Part shown: positions 1 to 21,734 of the stretch, in pieces
How positions within the stretch are numbered: position 1 is the first letter of the stretch
Layout of the letters: each line of letters begins with the position of its first letter
From: Lamellibrachia satsuma
Taxonomy: Eukaryota; Annelida; Polychaeta; Sabellida; Siboglinidae
NCBI GenBank assembly: GCA_033239005.1
Contig: BSQZ01000015.1
Location: 4,242,001 to 4,306,000, forward strand
Reading direction: 5' to 3'
DNA: 64,000 nucleotides
Made by a program: the position numbers and the translations under genes
Notes under the pieces: generated by a model
What the model was told of the DNA's origin: nothing
The model's input: the letters and a program-made list of their open reading frames with translations, nothing else
Database searches by the model: none

Positions 1-9548
<9,548 letters not shown>

Positions 9549-10690
9549 TCTCAACCTCATGACTCTAGGAACAGAATAATACAATTCATGCACATTGTAT
9601 CCTGATAATTCCCTGACAATGTGGCATCCGTGTTATTAGTTGCTCTGCAGAAACATTGAATAGGGTGCTGCTGCGTTGGTATTTTGGTGGAATTCAGTGG
9701 AGCACTGCGCTGTCCATAGTGTCCCGCTACCAAAATGACTGGCATTACAGCAACAACATTCTGGATTTGATGCTGTGCTGTGACAATCGGAACTGTCTAA
9801 TGTGTTTGTGTTGTTCTAGTCTTGTTGTGTGACAACAATTTTGCTGCTGGCACAGTTGTTACTATGTTAGATATTTTTAAAATTTGCATGGTACCCCTCA
9901 ATTTTTATTCTTTATAGAGATAAATAATAAACATTTTAGCCAAGTTTTGCTAAAGTAATGCTTTCTGGGTCAAATATTGAATATTGTCAAAATTGAGCTA
10001 AAATGTGGTTTATCCGTTACATAAAATAATCAGTTTTATCATTTTATTTATGCGAGTTTGACATTATGCTTTATATAATATGAACATATAAAATTGCAGT
10101 ATTCCTGCAAGTTTTATATTTGAATAGTAAATCAATCTTGTGTTATGACTGATTATGACCAGAGTGCAGTATTTTTCTGGTGAAGTAGCTGCTACCTGTA
10201 CGGAAATGTAATTCGATATCATTTAATGCCATTTGATATTCCCTCTGTAAGTGGTGTGAATGTATGTTTAACCAACTGTAGTTGAAGGTTGTCAGTCATA
10301 CAGCAATGTTTTACGCACCCATCTAACTAAGATATTTCTATTTTTATTATAATTATAAGGTTTACTCAGAGAGAAAACATAAGTGATATTTGATAGTCAG
10401 GTAATGTTTCAACATAGAGGACCAATTAAAATTGTTATTAGTGGGTTTATAGTGACAATGTGTAGATTAGGACAACTGTATAATAAAGTACCTTTATTTC
10501 TAATACTAACGTGTTGTTACCATGTTGTATTATCTACCTTTAGGGAATGTTCTTATTTCAAGAGATGTATCTTAACGATAAATTAAGAATGTCTACATGG
10601 TAAATCTGGGGTCTTGAAATAGCTGGAGCGGTGTGATTCACGGCTAATTCATGACAGAATGCTACCACATCAGCTTGCCGGCCGATACCA
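9549..10690 (+). other. SMC6 3' UTR and downstream spacer
   Basis: AT-rich non-coding sequence following the SMC6 stop. AATAAA at 9926-9931 is the first plausible polyadenylation signal, and TAATAAAGT near 10480 is an alternative. No other gene is seen. Confidence 0.6.
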
Positions 10691-11505
10691 GTGGCGTATC
10701 CAGGATATCGCAAAAGACCAGGCCTAGGCAAAGTCAATCGCCCTACAATTTTTTTCTATCTGGCTGTTGCTGTAATAGGGGCGAAGAGCTCGTTCATCTA
10801 AAGCTTAAGTATTTTCATGAAACATGAAAACTTACAAAAACGCCATAAACAGAGCAATAAACACGTCTTTCGTGTCTGTATGCATTCTTATATGTATATC
10901 ACTAAAGTTACCTGACAATAACCATGTAAAAGTGTGAAATTATTACCTTTTTGTCAGAACGCATGGGCTTGTCAACATTTGTATATAACCGGATGTTGTT
11001 GTGAGCGAGAATACCAAGCGGGAATCCCGTGGATCTATAGAAGGTTACGCTAAGAATTGCCGTTTGCTGGCTATGGAATTACATCATTAATCATGCCCCT
11101 ATAAACTACTAACTTACTAACGGGTGTTTTATTTATGTCTGTGCTGCTGGCCCATTCTGGCCTCATTCTACACGAAATTGCGTTTGATCATGTGACCCAA
11201 AGGCAACATCACGTGCACAGTATGGCGGCTAATTGTGAAATGTTTTCTATGTCATAAAAAAGTACTCGTAAGTAATTATTTGGAGCACATTTCTTCAGTT
11301 TCTTGACGCCCAATTGTCGGTTGTATGTCACAGAATACACATGTGAAACGGTTAGTGCGTATTGGTTTTAAAACTTAAGTTATTAGTTATGTAGCCATTT
11401 GGCTACGGAACTGCCAAAACGGCGCTTTAGCAAATGCCGGTCTGGATTTTCGCCCCAGAGACGAAAAATGGGGCGGACAATTTTGCCTAGCCAGGGCCAA
11501 GCTTA
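10691..11505. mobile_element. Possible DNA-transposon remnant with imperfect inverted ends
   Basis: The left end has CAGTGGCGTATCCAGGA and CTAGGCAAAGTCAATCGCCC. The right end, reversed, reads CTGGCTAGGCAAAATTGTCC then GCCCC. The CAGTGGCGTA terminus is the same type seen on the 43.7 kb hAT-type MITE. The match is imperfect and no transposase frame survives. Confidence 0.35.
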
Positions 11506-11618
11506 GTGCAATTGGTTAAATACGAAAAAAAGATGTGCCCCCACAATGCGCCATGCATATGTTCATAGTCTTTAGCAACAACATTTTCCTTAGTAAGGTC
11601 CGACGCCGATAGCGTCTA

Positions 11619-12516
<898 letters not shown>

Positions 12517-12591
12517 CCCCGGGCAACTGAATGAACTTGGGCCTTTGTAATTAATATATACTAACATATATATGTATGTATGTATGTACAG

Positions 12592-13800
12592 GGGTGAGAT
12601 TTAGCAAGTCATGGAAGGTAGCCAGTCGGGCTACCAACCTTGCAAAATGAAGTAGCCCGACAGCTTCTTAGGTAGCCCACTTGCTACTCAATACTTTGAT
12701 GATAGAAAGTAAATACTTTGAAGATAAAAATGTATGAACAATATCAACGACAAATAAAAAACATCAAAAACAAACAGTTTTGAAACATTTATTTTTAAGG
12801 CAGGTTCAGTAGAATGTGATACATAATACTGAATAAAATACAGTATACAATTATACACAGGTTGTTTTTCTTTCATAGGATGGCACATCAACAGTCTTCG
12901 CGAAAAGTCTCCAAGCGTCACAGGACATAAGGTCCTGTGAACTGAACAGTTTTGCTGATTTTTACGGGACCTGATTTTACCCTAGCGTAGATAAACTTTA
13001 ACCAGTCTCCCGATTAATTCACCAGAAGCGCTCCGCGCACCATGGAGATAATCAAATCTAACTATAATCGAGATAGCGTATATTTTTATGTATGTACGTT
13101 TATATTTAGTTGTAAATAAACACGTTCACGTTTTTCTTCTAGACGGCTTGCACCTCGGGCGCCGAACTATCAGGGATTGATCTACGACCCCACTAATGAA
13201 ACGTAACGCCCTTATTTTTTCGAAATACCCCATATATCAAGGATTCTTAGTGGTTTTTATGGTAAATCAAATGTTCACTGTGTAAAACGTTAACTTCCAA
13301 CAAACGCATAAACCACGCGCGCCGCGGCGAATACTTCGGTACGTAAATCGTTTGAGAGTACGTAGCGCCATATAGGCGGTTTATATTATTATAGTAGAAA
13401 GCACGCACCCACGTATTGGCCCGAGGTCGCAGACCAATACACAATAAAAAGACAGTAGAAAGCAGATATTCTACTATTCATCAACCAACACAAGTATCCA
13501 CGCGATCTTCTATATTTTGAACATTCATCGAATATTGCATCACTTCGGCTACGGTTTGGCAACATTTCTTGCAATGTCAAACGTGTCACAAACACACGAT
13601 TTATGGTTAACATATCTCCAGGACTACACTTCTGAGATGTTTATTGACATTCCGTTTATTTTTGCTGGGTCTAAAATATTGCAGCTCCGTAAATATTTCG
13701 AGTCGCCATCCGGGCTACTGTAGTCAAAAATTGAAGTCGCCCGAAGCCAGTTTTGCCTTTTGGGCGCCATTGGCGACCGGGCGACCGCTAAATCTCACCC
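12592..13800. mobile_element. Candidate DNA element with 14-bp TIRs inside an (ATGT)n microsatellite
   Basis: Perfect 14-bp terminal inverted repeats GGGTGAGATTTAGC (12592-12605) and GCTAAATCTCACCC (13787-13800). Next to the ends are GGGCTAC/GTAGCCCG and GTCGCCCG-type motifs at both sides. Both flanks are ATGT repeats (TATGTATGTATGTACA left, a 90-bp ATGT run right). The 1.2-kb interior has only short frames. Confidence 0.65.
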
Positions 13801-13805
13801 TTGGT

Positions 13806-13900
13806 GTATGTATGCATGTACGTATGTATGTATGTATGTATGTATGTATGTATGTATGTATGTATGTATGTATGTATGTATGTATGTATGTATGTATGTA
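13806..13900. repeat. (ATGT)n microsatellite
   Basis: About 95 bases of ATGT with minor early variants. The shorter left part (12571-12590) lies across the 12.59-13.80 kb element. Confidence 0.95.
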
Positions 13901-14174
13901 TATTAGCCGTGAGAGATACCGTTACGTGTAATGCAAAACCGTGGGTCGTACTGGCTTATGCGTGAGAGTTGACGTGTGTTGTGCCTGTGGTAGCCATCTG
14001 CTGTTGGAAGCAAACAATGTTGTCATTTTTAAGAATCGTATCAACGTCAGTGTTCACATCGTTAACCAACCTTGGATAATTTAGTTGTGAGATCAGCTTC
14101 ATAGAATGTGTTATTCAAATGTCTAAAGTCACGTATTTCCTTGAATTGCGCTTTATTATAAGGCGTTAGGTGTT

Positions 14175-14534
14175 TCAACATGAACGTGACGCTGTGGTGT
14201 GATCAGATATCTCACTCTGCTCGACTGTCGCATCATATACGATTGCATCGGAAATGCGAGAGATGACTAAATACAAAGTATGATTCCTTGTGTGAGTAGG
14301 CAACACAACGTACTGTTGAAGACCATGAGTAGGCAACACAACGTACTGTTGAAGACCATGAGTAGGCAACACAACGTACTGTTGAAGACCATGAGTAGGC
14401 AACACAACGTACTGTTGAAGACCATGCTCTTCTACAATCTGATGTAGTGTCTCCACTCCAAGGGCACTGTTGAGTGAGTTGTAGATATTAAAATAACCAG
14501 TAATTAATATCGCAACGTGTGACCACAACGTCAC
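14175..14534 (-). pseudogene. LINE endonuclease (EEP-type) fragment with internal tandem duplication
   Basis: The minus-strand frame reads ...ILITGYFNIYNSLNSALG..., LHQIVEEHGLQQYVVLPTH, HTLYLVISRISD and EISDHT. This is the pattern of non-LTR retrotransposon apurinic-type endonucleases (GDFNxH, PTH.xGHTLDLVI, ISDH), with the GDFN Asp replaced by Tyr. The 11-residue unit GLQQYVVLPTH occurs four times in a row (33-bp repeat, about 14300-14425). No RT follows. It is a dead fragment. Confidence 0.7.
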
Positions 14535-16060
14535 CGAGGGACGCAGACACTGAGAAATGAAGTCAGTGCGGATGTTGGCGCGCCATAGATGAAAATTACA
14601 CGAAATGGTTTGGAAGTCTTGGTTGAAGTGACACCAGTGTGTTCAAATGTGGCGAAACGTTTGTTATGAATCTGCTTTTTACGCTTTGTAGACCGGCATA
14701 CACCAATGTGTCTATAACCTAATGGTAGCAGATCAGTCACAATGGCGCTGTCTGTTGGCAACCAGGCTCTGTATGGTTAGTTTTCTTATATAACAAACCT
14801 TACCAACACTGATGCATGCTAGTCAGCGGTGACTGTCATTTCACTGAAGTTCATTGACTCATAATGATGTCATGTAAGATTCAAAGATTGATTCACACAC
14901 GCAGATTGTATGCCCCAAAATCTGAGTCAAAGGCCAGTCCTGTGATGAAGCCAGTCTTGTGATGAAGCCAGCCAGTCACCTGGTGGCGAAGTGTGGTACT
15001 TGGTGAATGTTTGTTTTAGAAACACAATTTCCATCATACTGTGTGTTTTTTCTAATTGTCGTCGTTTCTTGTGGCCGTTACAGTGTGCTGGGGCGTTCGA
15101 GCCACTTGTAATGTTTTGGTACGTAAACCTGAGTTTACAACAGCCGATATCGTCGCACCAACGAACCGATGCCATTGCAGGCGGCAGAAGACATTGCGAC
15201 TTGATCGTCCCGAGTAAGATGGGCGTCGCTGCGGCGCGTCGCGGCGACGTCGAAACAAATAAAGATGATCCTATATTGAAGCGACGTCGCCTGCTATATG
15301 AAACGTGCTCGACCTTTTCCAATGATGTAATAGTCGGGGATTACTCCGATAATTTGTGGGTACCCAAGTTAGTTCACAGGTAAAATAAATGTAGCGACCA
15401 CCCAAGATTTGATCTGGACGCATACGTTTTCGCGGGAATAAATTGGCGTCTCATTTACTGCGTCTTTTTCCCTACTGTAAAGTATTTTAGTGCACAACAT
15501 TTTATCGGCAATATGCAACTTCACAGCTAATTATCATACCCTTTTTGACAATTTTTTTTTGTGGTCTCGAGACCCCCTTTTCATCCAATGTCGGTCGTCC
15601 AAGTACGAAGGAATACTTGCCCAACCGTCGACCAGGTGATTGTTCGCTGTCACGAACGCACATCGACTGACGTTCAACATTTGATTTGTCATTTGCCCCC
15701 TCCCCTCACACACCCCCATGAACAACTGTGGATACGCCCCTGCTTTTATCATTGGATTATAGCGGCGGCAAAAGTGTTGTACTGCAACGTTTTGCTCGAC
15801 GGGGTTTCCACGGCAAATGACGTAATAGTGCTGCCAGGTTATTGACGCGCGTAAACACGTCATCCGCCTTTAACAAACAGTCTACGCAACCGCGTGACCA
15901 GTATTGTGAGCCCTGTACGAAAACGATATTTTACAGATACAACGAGAACGTCTATGCACATAATGGCAGTAGGTTGTGAGCAAAACGTTAATAATAATAT
16001 TATAATAACGTAAATAAATATAATAGCAGTTAATTACAATATATTCGCCCCTTGGTTCGA
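14535..16060. other. Intergenic, no feature recognised
   Basis: Open frames on both strands at 14927-15383 and 15534-15863 overlap each other in opposite directions. They show no recognisable domain and I cannot support them as genes. The direct repeat CAGTC(C/T)TGTGATGAAGCCAG sits near 14935-14970. Confidence 0.5.
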
Positions 16061-16125
16061 CCACCGGAGATCCAATCACGCGGTACAACCAAAGGATGTC
16101 CGCTCTCAGTGATCTAACCTCCGAG

Positions 16126-16305
16126 GAGCCGCTCTCGACAATCCAGCCACGGGGAGCCGCTCTCGACAGTCCATTTATCGGGAAGCCGCTCTGGACGGTC
16201 CATTTCTCGGGAAGCCGCTCTGGACCATCCACGACCGATGAGCCGCTTTCGACGGGCCAGCGACCGGGGAGCCGCTTTCGACGGGCCAGCGACCGGGAAG
16301 CCACT
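16126..16305 (+). repeat. Minisatellite of about 32 bp
   Basis: Degenerate units of the type GGGAGCCGCTCTCGACAGTCC and GGGAAGCCGCTCTGGACGG, at least five copies, GC-rich against an AT-rich background. The open frames across it follow from the repeat. Confidence 0.8.
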
Positions 16306-16844
16306 TTTTTGAGCACGTTCGTGGGCGCTTCAGATACGAATACTTACATTTACTTTATCACCATTGATGATCATGTCTTCAATGGGTTCATCTCTGACAT
16401 ACAGAGGAAGATGTTGGGTTGAAAAACAAAATGAGACTCGAAGAAAGGCTGCATGGGAACGTGAAGTTTCCGATCTATATGCGGATCGCAGGTAGAATCT
16501 AAAATATTGATATACGTATCATAACACTTGCGAGTGGACCGAATGTAATGTTTCATATACAGGCAGTCCATTTCAGCTACATGTAGATGTTTGGTATAAT
16601 TCATGCTATAGAATTGATTTGCGATGTGATGCCTGACTGAGATAGCTTCGTCGTATTTTTCTTACGACAGCACATAGAGTGCTCACTTAAAACTCACAGT
16701 TTCCGTTGCATTAAAATCCCCCCTCAGTTCGATTTTTGTTAGTCCCATTTCAAATCCATTTTGTGAAATATCAAACCTACCTATAGCATCCACTGTAACA
16801 TGCTGGCTTGTTTGAGCAACTTTCGAATGTAATTTTAAATATTT

Positions 16845-17112
16845 GTGAAATCATCAAACAAACTATTAAATTACACAATGTCTGGTCAGACATTAACTGA
16901 AGAGAAAAAGGATACTCTGAAAATTCACCAATTTCACCCTTGGTGAAATTTCGTAACTTTTTTATGCGATCGGTGAAAGGATGGAAGTCAGTCCGTGATC
17001 GGCCTTGACCCGCAACGTGTTTACTGTTTTAGATATCCAGTAGTTTGAGCCTTACCAGATCTAACAACTAAAGTGAATTATTTCGATGATTTGAACAACA
17101 ATGCGCATTTTT
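16845..17112 (-). repeat. Interspersed repeat, inverted partner of 29085-29352
   Basis: Contains ATCAAACAAACTATTAAATT, TTGGTGAAATTTCGTAACTT, CTTACCAGATCTAAC and TTTCGATGATTTGAACA. These are reverse complements of blocks in the same order at 29085-29352. Non-coding; family unknown. Confidence 0.75.
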
Positions 17113-17857
17113 ATTCATTCAACTGCGGTGTACTTAAGCTATTCATACACTACATATCTGGACATCAACGAAACGGATTCGCGATAGGCTAAATCAGTTG
17201 AGGGTGGCGTTTTAAGCCCCATTGCAACTAACATGGGGCAGCTAATCAGTCAAAAACAGTGTAATGTTGTCGAATTATTAAGTTTGATTCAACCATAATT
17301 TGAATGTAAAATAGATAGGGAATACATCTACAGATTGCGTCTGTTTGATCGGTGATTCCCTAACCGATCGACGCGGCCCCGGTTCAGAAAACACGAGGCG
17401 GTGACGTAGCACGCGCAGCGAGATCGGGAGGGGAGTCGAGACAGGGGCGCTTGCAAAAACTCTCTAATGCCCAGTTGTACCGTCCTCAGTTGCCGTTGCT
17501 GGCTAGTCATTTGAAATGCGAACAATGTTCGGGGAATCCACCAGGGGTTGGTGTATGCAGAAGCCATCCGTGACGCGAAGACGACAGAAATACTGAACTA
17601 ATGGTATAGCCGTGAAGTAACGGCAAACAGATCACCAGTGGCACGAGGCATCGTCCCAGTGTTCGAAATGACCACTGACTCTTGGTGGGCCCCCTAAAAA
17701 TATTGGTCACCACCCGCCCCCGCCCCCACCCCCCCCCCGAAAAAAATCTTCTGTTCAGACACTGCAATGGCTATATTAACGTCTATTTTGTGTGAAAAGA
17801 CTTGCTTGCTATTATAGCGACCTGTAGTTGTTTTACCAACTTAGGTTGAGTGCACTT

Positions 17858-17912
17858 GCTATATGTCGCTCTGGATAAGAGCGTCTGCTAAATGACTAAA
17901 TTGTAAATTGTG
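17858..17912 (+). mobile_element. SINE/L2-type 3' tail
   Basis: GTCGCTCTGGATAAGAGCGT followed by CTGCTAAATGACTAAATTGT matches the well-known 3' tail shared by L2-clade LINEs and their SINEs, including the GCTCT..AGAGC hairpin. No clear tRNA-derived head is visible just upstream. Confidence 0.7.
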
Positions 17913-18167
17913 GTCTAAACCATTGTTACTGGAGTAATGCGCTAGCAGACGCAGTGCTCTGTAATTCTGAGAAGTAAAGTGCCAAGGTAAAATGTGCCTC
18001 AACTATTGGTGGCATTGCTGCAGACACCCAACATATGGCGCCCTTAACCACAGAACACACACTCATCAGTTATATGAGTGGAATGATTTAAGATGTTTTT
18101 AACGGAGAATGACAGTAGAGTGCACTGAATTAATCAGCTAAACTACCAACATAATTATGTCAAGTCA

Positions 18168-18285
18168 TGCGAAAACCGGCGAGTTCTGTGAAAACCGTCA
18201 AGTTCTGCGAAAACCGTCGAACTCTTGCTTCGAGATCGATCGGGTTCTGCGAAAACCGTCGAGTTCTGCGAAAACCGTCGTCGGT
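18168..18285 (+). repeat. Short tandem repeat, about 20-bp unit
   Basis: GTTCTGCGAAAACCGTCGA-like units repeat about five times with small variants and one interruption by CTTGCTTCGAGATCGATCG. Confidence 0.8.
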
Positions 18286-18741
18286 CTAGCGATATACATA
18301 TAAGAATGCATTCAGACATGAAATACGTGTTTATTGCCACGTTTATCGCATTTTATAAGGTTCCAGTTTGGCTCAAAAAACGTACGTTTTCGACCAGCGA
18401 GACGTTCGCCTAGGATTGGACGGACGTGTCTGCCTACAGTGGCACTAGACCCCGTGCGCCCTCGCGACCAGTAACCCCCGGTGATCAGTGACACGCGGCG
18501 TAGCGTTCTAAACCACGGAAGCATTAACATAAATATGTTATATTCACGGTCTGTTAACTTTTCCATTTGTGAATAATTAGATCCGGACGCTCGGCGTGTC
18601 GTCCGCGGTGCTGCTCAGTCACCGGTGTTCTTCCTATGCGAACCACGTGTTCGTGCCGGCGGTCTGTTTACCAGCCTCTTCCCGTCTCGCCGCAACATAA
18701 AAGAACGAAACCAAGTCTACTTCGCTGTGGGCGTGGCTATC

Positions 18742-18775
18742 CATCTTGCGATCTGACGTGATTGGCGGCCAAGCC
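18742..18775 (+). promoter_or_regulatory. Candidate promoter-proximal motifs of bHLH gene 1
   Basis: TCTGACGTGATTGGCGG combines a CRE-like TGACGT with an inverted CCAAT box (ATTGG), about 280 nt upstream of the chosen ATG in a GC-rich, CpG-containing stretch. No TATA box is obvious. Motif reading only. Confidence 0.3.
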
Positions 18776-19037
18776 TTCCGGATACCGTTAGCAGCAGCGA
18801 CGGCGTTCTCGGCGTGCTGAAATTGTCTCGCTTTTGCGGCGAGTGGACGAAGACGTCCTTCATTCGGGGACGGACTTGTGGAAGCAGGCAGCCCGGGTGC
18901 GTGGGTGGCAGTGTAGGAAGCGCGGGACAGGAACGTCGACATCTAATGTCCGACCGATTCCCCGACCGTGGCGATACAGTAGTGATTCCGGATGTAACAG
19001 AAACGCGTCCGTCTGCATGTGCGGGACGTTAGCACAG

Positions 19038-19394
19038 ATGGGCAGGAAACGGCGACAGATACGCGAGACGGCCACTGGCAGTAGCGGCGAGTCGAGCGAG
19101 CTGGACACAGACTCGGACAGACCGAGTCGAGGCAGCTCGGCCAACAACCGCGAGCGAGCGCGAATGCGGGTGCTGAGCGCCGCCTTCTGCCGGCTCAAGA
19201 ACACCCTGCCCTGGGTGCCGCAGGACACGAAGCTCTCCAAGCTCGATACACTGCGCATGGCGAGCTGTTACATCGCCAACCTGGCCGAGCTGCTCGCGCA
19301 GGAGACAGGCGATCTGGAACACGACGTCCCCGACACAGCGAGGTCGGCAACACGGCTGAAGCTCCGTAAAGGATTCCATCGGCCTGTCAGTCTG
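19038..19394 (+). CDS. bHLH transcription factor gene 1 (TCF21/musculin family), exon 1
   Basis: The 119-codon first exon encodes a nuclear DNA-binding factor of the TCF21 (capsulin)/musculin group. These factors dimerise with E-proteins on E-boxes and specify mesodermal and muscle-related cells in animals studied. [10 protein letters not shown] is followed by a Ser/Asp-rich acidic stretch. The bHLH (about residues 35-90) has basic [19 protein letters not shown], loop [20 protein letters not shown] and helix 2 [10 protein letters not shown]. The chosen ATG matches that of the paralogue (MGRRRR); an upstream in-frame ATG at 18834 gives a longer, unsupported leader. The donor is CTG|GTACGT in phase 0 after PVSL. 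Exon 2 lies 18 kb away at 37616. The NN in the basic region (NA in most relatives) and Met for Leu in helix 2 are small departures. Confidence 0.92.
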
Positions 19395-20011
19395 GTACGT
19401 AGACGTGTTAATGGTCGTACACACAAGCCTCTCGCCGAGGACTGGGTGTTGAAGTGGTGGAAATTAAATAGATAAATAGTATGCATAGTTTTGGCATTGT
19501 CGATGCGTTTATTCCGTTGTATATCCCTTGCCAAAGGATTAATATACCATTTTACTTAAAATCGCCTCATTTCTATGGCGTCTCGACCCTTTTCCGGAAA
19601 ACAAACTATGCTGTTTGGCGATATTGTGTATGCATGGTTTTATGATATGACGGTGTGGTTGCAAGAATCCACAGGGCGACTGTAGGATGCTTTACAAGCA
19701 AACCACTAGACGAATGGTTTTGTATTTCTTGGTTTCTCGTAGGTACTGAATGTTGTGTGTTACATCTTTCTATAGCGGAAGATTACGTTTCGACGTGTTC
19801 GAATTTAGTATCAGTGTAATATTCCACTAACCTGTTTACACATTAAAAAATATTGAAAGCATAAACCTATGTCAGGCTAAATGGCAAATGATATATTATT
19901 TGATATGTAGAAAATATATAATGAATAAATGTACAAATGCAACAGCACAATAAGATGCAGAGCTCTGCGCGAACATATTTCATCGCAGCTAGATAAAGAA
20001 TAACCACACAA

Positions 20012-20528
20012 ACTAGAAGAAGGAATAGTTCCTTCAGAATGGAAAGAAGCAAACATTACGCCACTATTTAAGAAGGGATCGAGGAACAAGCCAGAAAATT
20101 ACAGATCAGTGAGTCTAACATCAGTTGTATGTAAATTACTCCAAACATTAATTATAGAGACCACATGGTGGAATTCCTTGTAAAACATAATTTAATAAAT
20201 ACATCTCAACATGGGTTCCTAAAAGCAAGGTCATGTCTAACCAGTCTCTTATGTTTTTTTGAAGAAATTACAAAGTGGGTAGATGACGGGTCACCAGTGG
20301 ATGTTGTCTACTTAGATTTTCAGGAAGCTTTCGATAAAGTGCCACACCAAAGATTGATACTTAAAGTAAAAGCCCATGGTATAGGCAATGATGTAACCAA
20401 CTGGATAGAAAAGTGGCTTACACACAAAAGACAGAGAGTAATAGTAGACGGTGAGATTTCAAACTGGAAATCGGTTTTGAGTGGGGTACCACAGGGATTA
20501 GGCCCGATACTGTTTTTAATATATATAA
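20012..20528 (+). pseudogene. CR1-like LINE copy 1, left part (RT fragment)
   Basis: RT fingers/palm sequence: EWKEANITPLFKKGSRNK, LTSVVCKLL, then VDVVYLDFQEAFDKVPHQR, LSGVPQG and ILFLIYI. There is a frameshift near 20155. The reading breaks off in FLIYI and resumes as NDLEDDISSKVLKFADD at 24612, so the 4-kb element in between was inserted into this copy. Confidence 0.85.
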
Positions 20529-20547
20529 TATATAGGGGGGTTGTGCC

Positions 20548-21646
20548 AGTAGTTCCGGTGGGGGAACAGTAGATGATAAAGTGGGGAAAGACACAAGAGA
20601 TGCTAGGGAGAGCTCACCGCAGCCTGGGAGGAAGCTGAGAGGAGGGAAGGTGACAGGTCGTAGGGAGACAGGACGTAAGGAGACGGGAAGGAAAGGAACG
20701 GGAGGGAAGACAACCGGAGTGAAGGAGAGGGGAGTAGGGGAGACAGGAGGGAAGGAGAAGGGAGTGGGGGAGACGGGAGGGAAGACAACCGGAGTGAAGG
20801 AGAGGGGAGTAGGGGAGACAGGAGGGAAGGAGAAGGGAGTGGGGGAGACGGGAGGGAAAACAACCGGAGTGAAGGAGAGGGGAGTGGGAGAGACAAGAGG
20901 GAAGGAGAAGGGAGTGGGGGAGACGGGAGGGAAAACAACCGGAGTGAAGGAGAGGGGAGTGGGAGAGACAAGAGCAAAGGAGTGGGAAGTGGGTGAGACA
21001 GGAGCAAAGGAGACAGGAGGGAAGGGGTCAGGACAGAATGTGATGGAGGGGATCGAACGGAAGAGTTATTCTGCAGCAGTGATAGAGGGGGTGAGGAAGA
21101 GAGCGAGGGTGTTTGTGGGGGATTCGATAGTTAGGAAGACCGACAGAGTCTTAAACAAGGGAGATGATGTGGTGGTCTGCTTGCCTGGAGCCAAAATAGA
21201 GGCGATAACTGAGAGGGTAAAAACATCGTAGGCTCGGGTAAGGGTGGATCTGTTTTAGTACACGTAGGGACAAATAACGTAGAGAGGGAGGGTACAACTG
21301 CCATAGTTAGGAAATATAGGCAGTTGGTCAGAACACTAAAACAGACGTGGGTTGAGCAGGTAATACTGTCAGGGATTTTACCTGTAATGGGCAGGAGGGG
21401 TCACAAATATCGAAATTGTCGGGGGATGGCAATTAACATGTTAGTCCAGAAGCTATGTAGGGAAGAGGAAGTTGGATTTGTGGATTTATTGGGAAGTTTT
21501 GTTGGGAGGGCTGATATGTACATGAAGGATGGGCTTCATTTAAGTGGAAAGGGGGCGGCAGTATTCGCGGACAAACTTTCAGCAGCAGTAGATAGTGACT
21601 TGGGTACAATGACACATATTTTAGGAAGTAAACATTCTTTAAACTA
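20548..21646 (+). pseudogene. CR1-like ORF1: repeat-rich region plus SGNH/esterase-type domain (frameshifted)
   Basis: The N-terminal part is a Gly/Glu/Lys/Thr tandem array (units of GKTTGVKERGVGETGGKEKG, about 20705-21000). It is followed by an SGNH-hydrolase-like domain with block I VFVGDSIVRK (Ser), block III VHVGTNN and block V DGLHLSGKGA (Asp and His). CR1-clade ORF1 proteins are known to carry such an esterase domain; its role in retrotransposition is unsettled. The frame changes near 21228 between ERVK and NIVGSGKGG. No initiator Met is evident; the 5' end looks truncated. Confidence 0.8.
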
Positions 21647-21734
21647 GAAGTGCAGGGGGGTTACCTAGAGGTGTCTCAAGCAGAACAAGAGGCCACTAGC
21701 AAATAAAACCAATATCAAGTCATCCGAAAAACAT

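Noticed and set aside
15070..15110. Third copy of the foldback arm (CTGGGGCGTTCGAGCCAC)
   Set aside because: Only about 18 bases match the arm end; the neighbouring sequence does not continue the alignment.
14927..15383. Overlapping 130-codon frames on both strands
   Set aside because: No domain, no splice context, mutual overlap; probably chance in a locally GC-richer stretch.
18834..19037. Upstream extension of bHLH gene 1
   Set aside because: In frame, but the paralogue starts with MGRRRR at the matching place and the leader has no conserved content; 19038 preferred.
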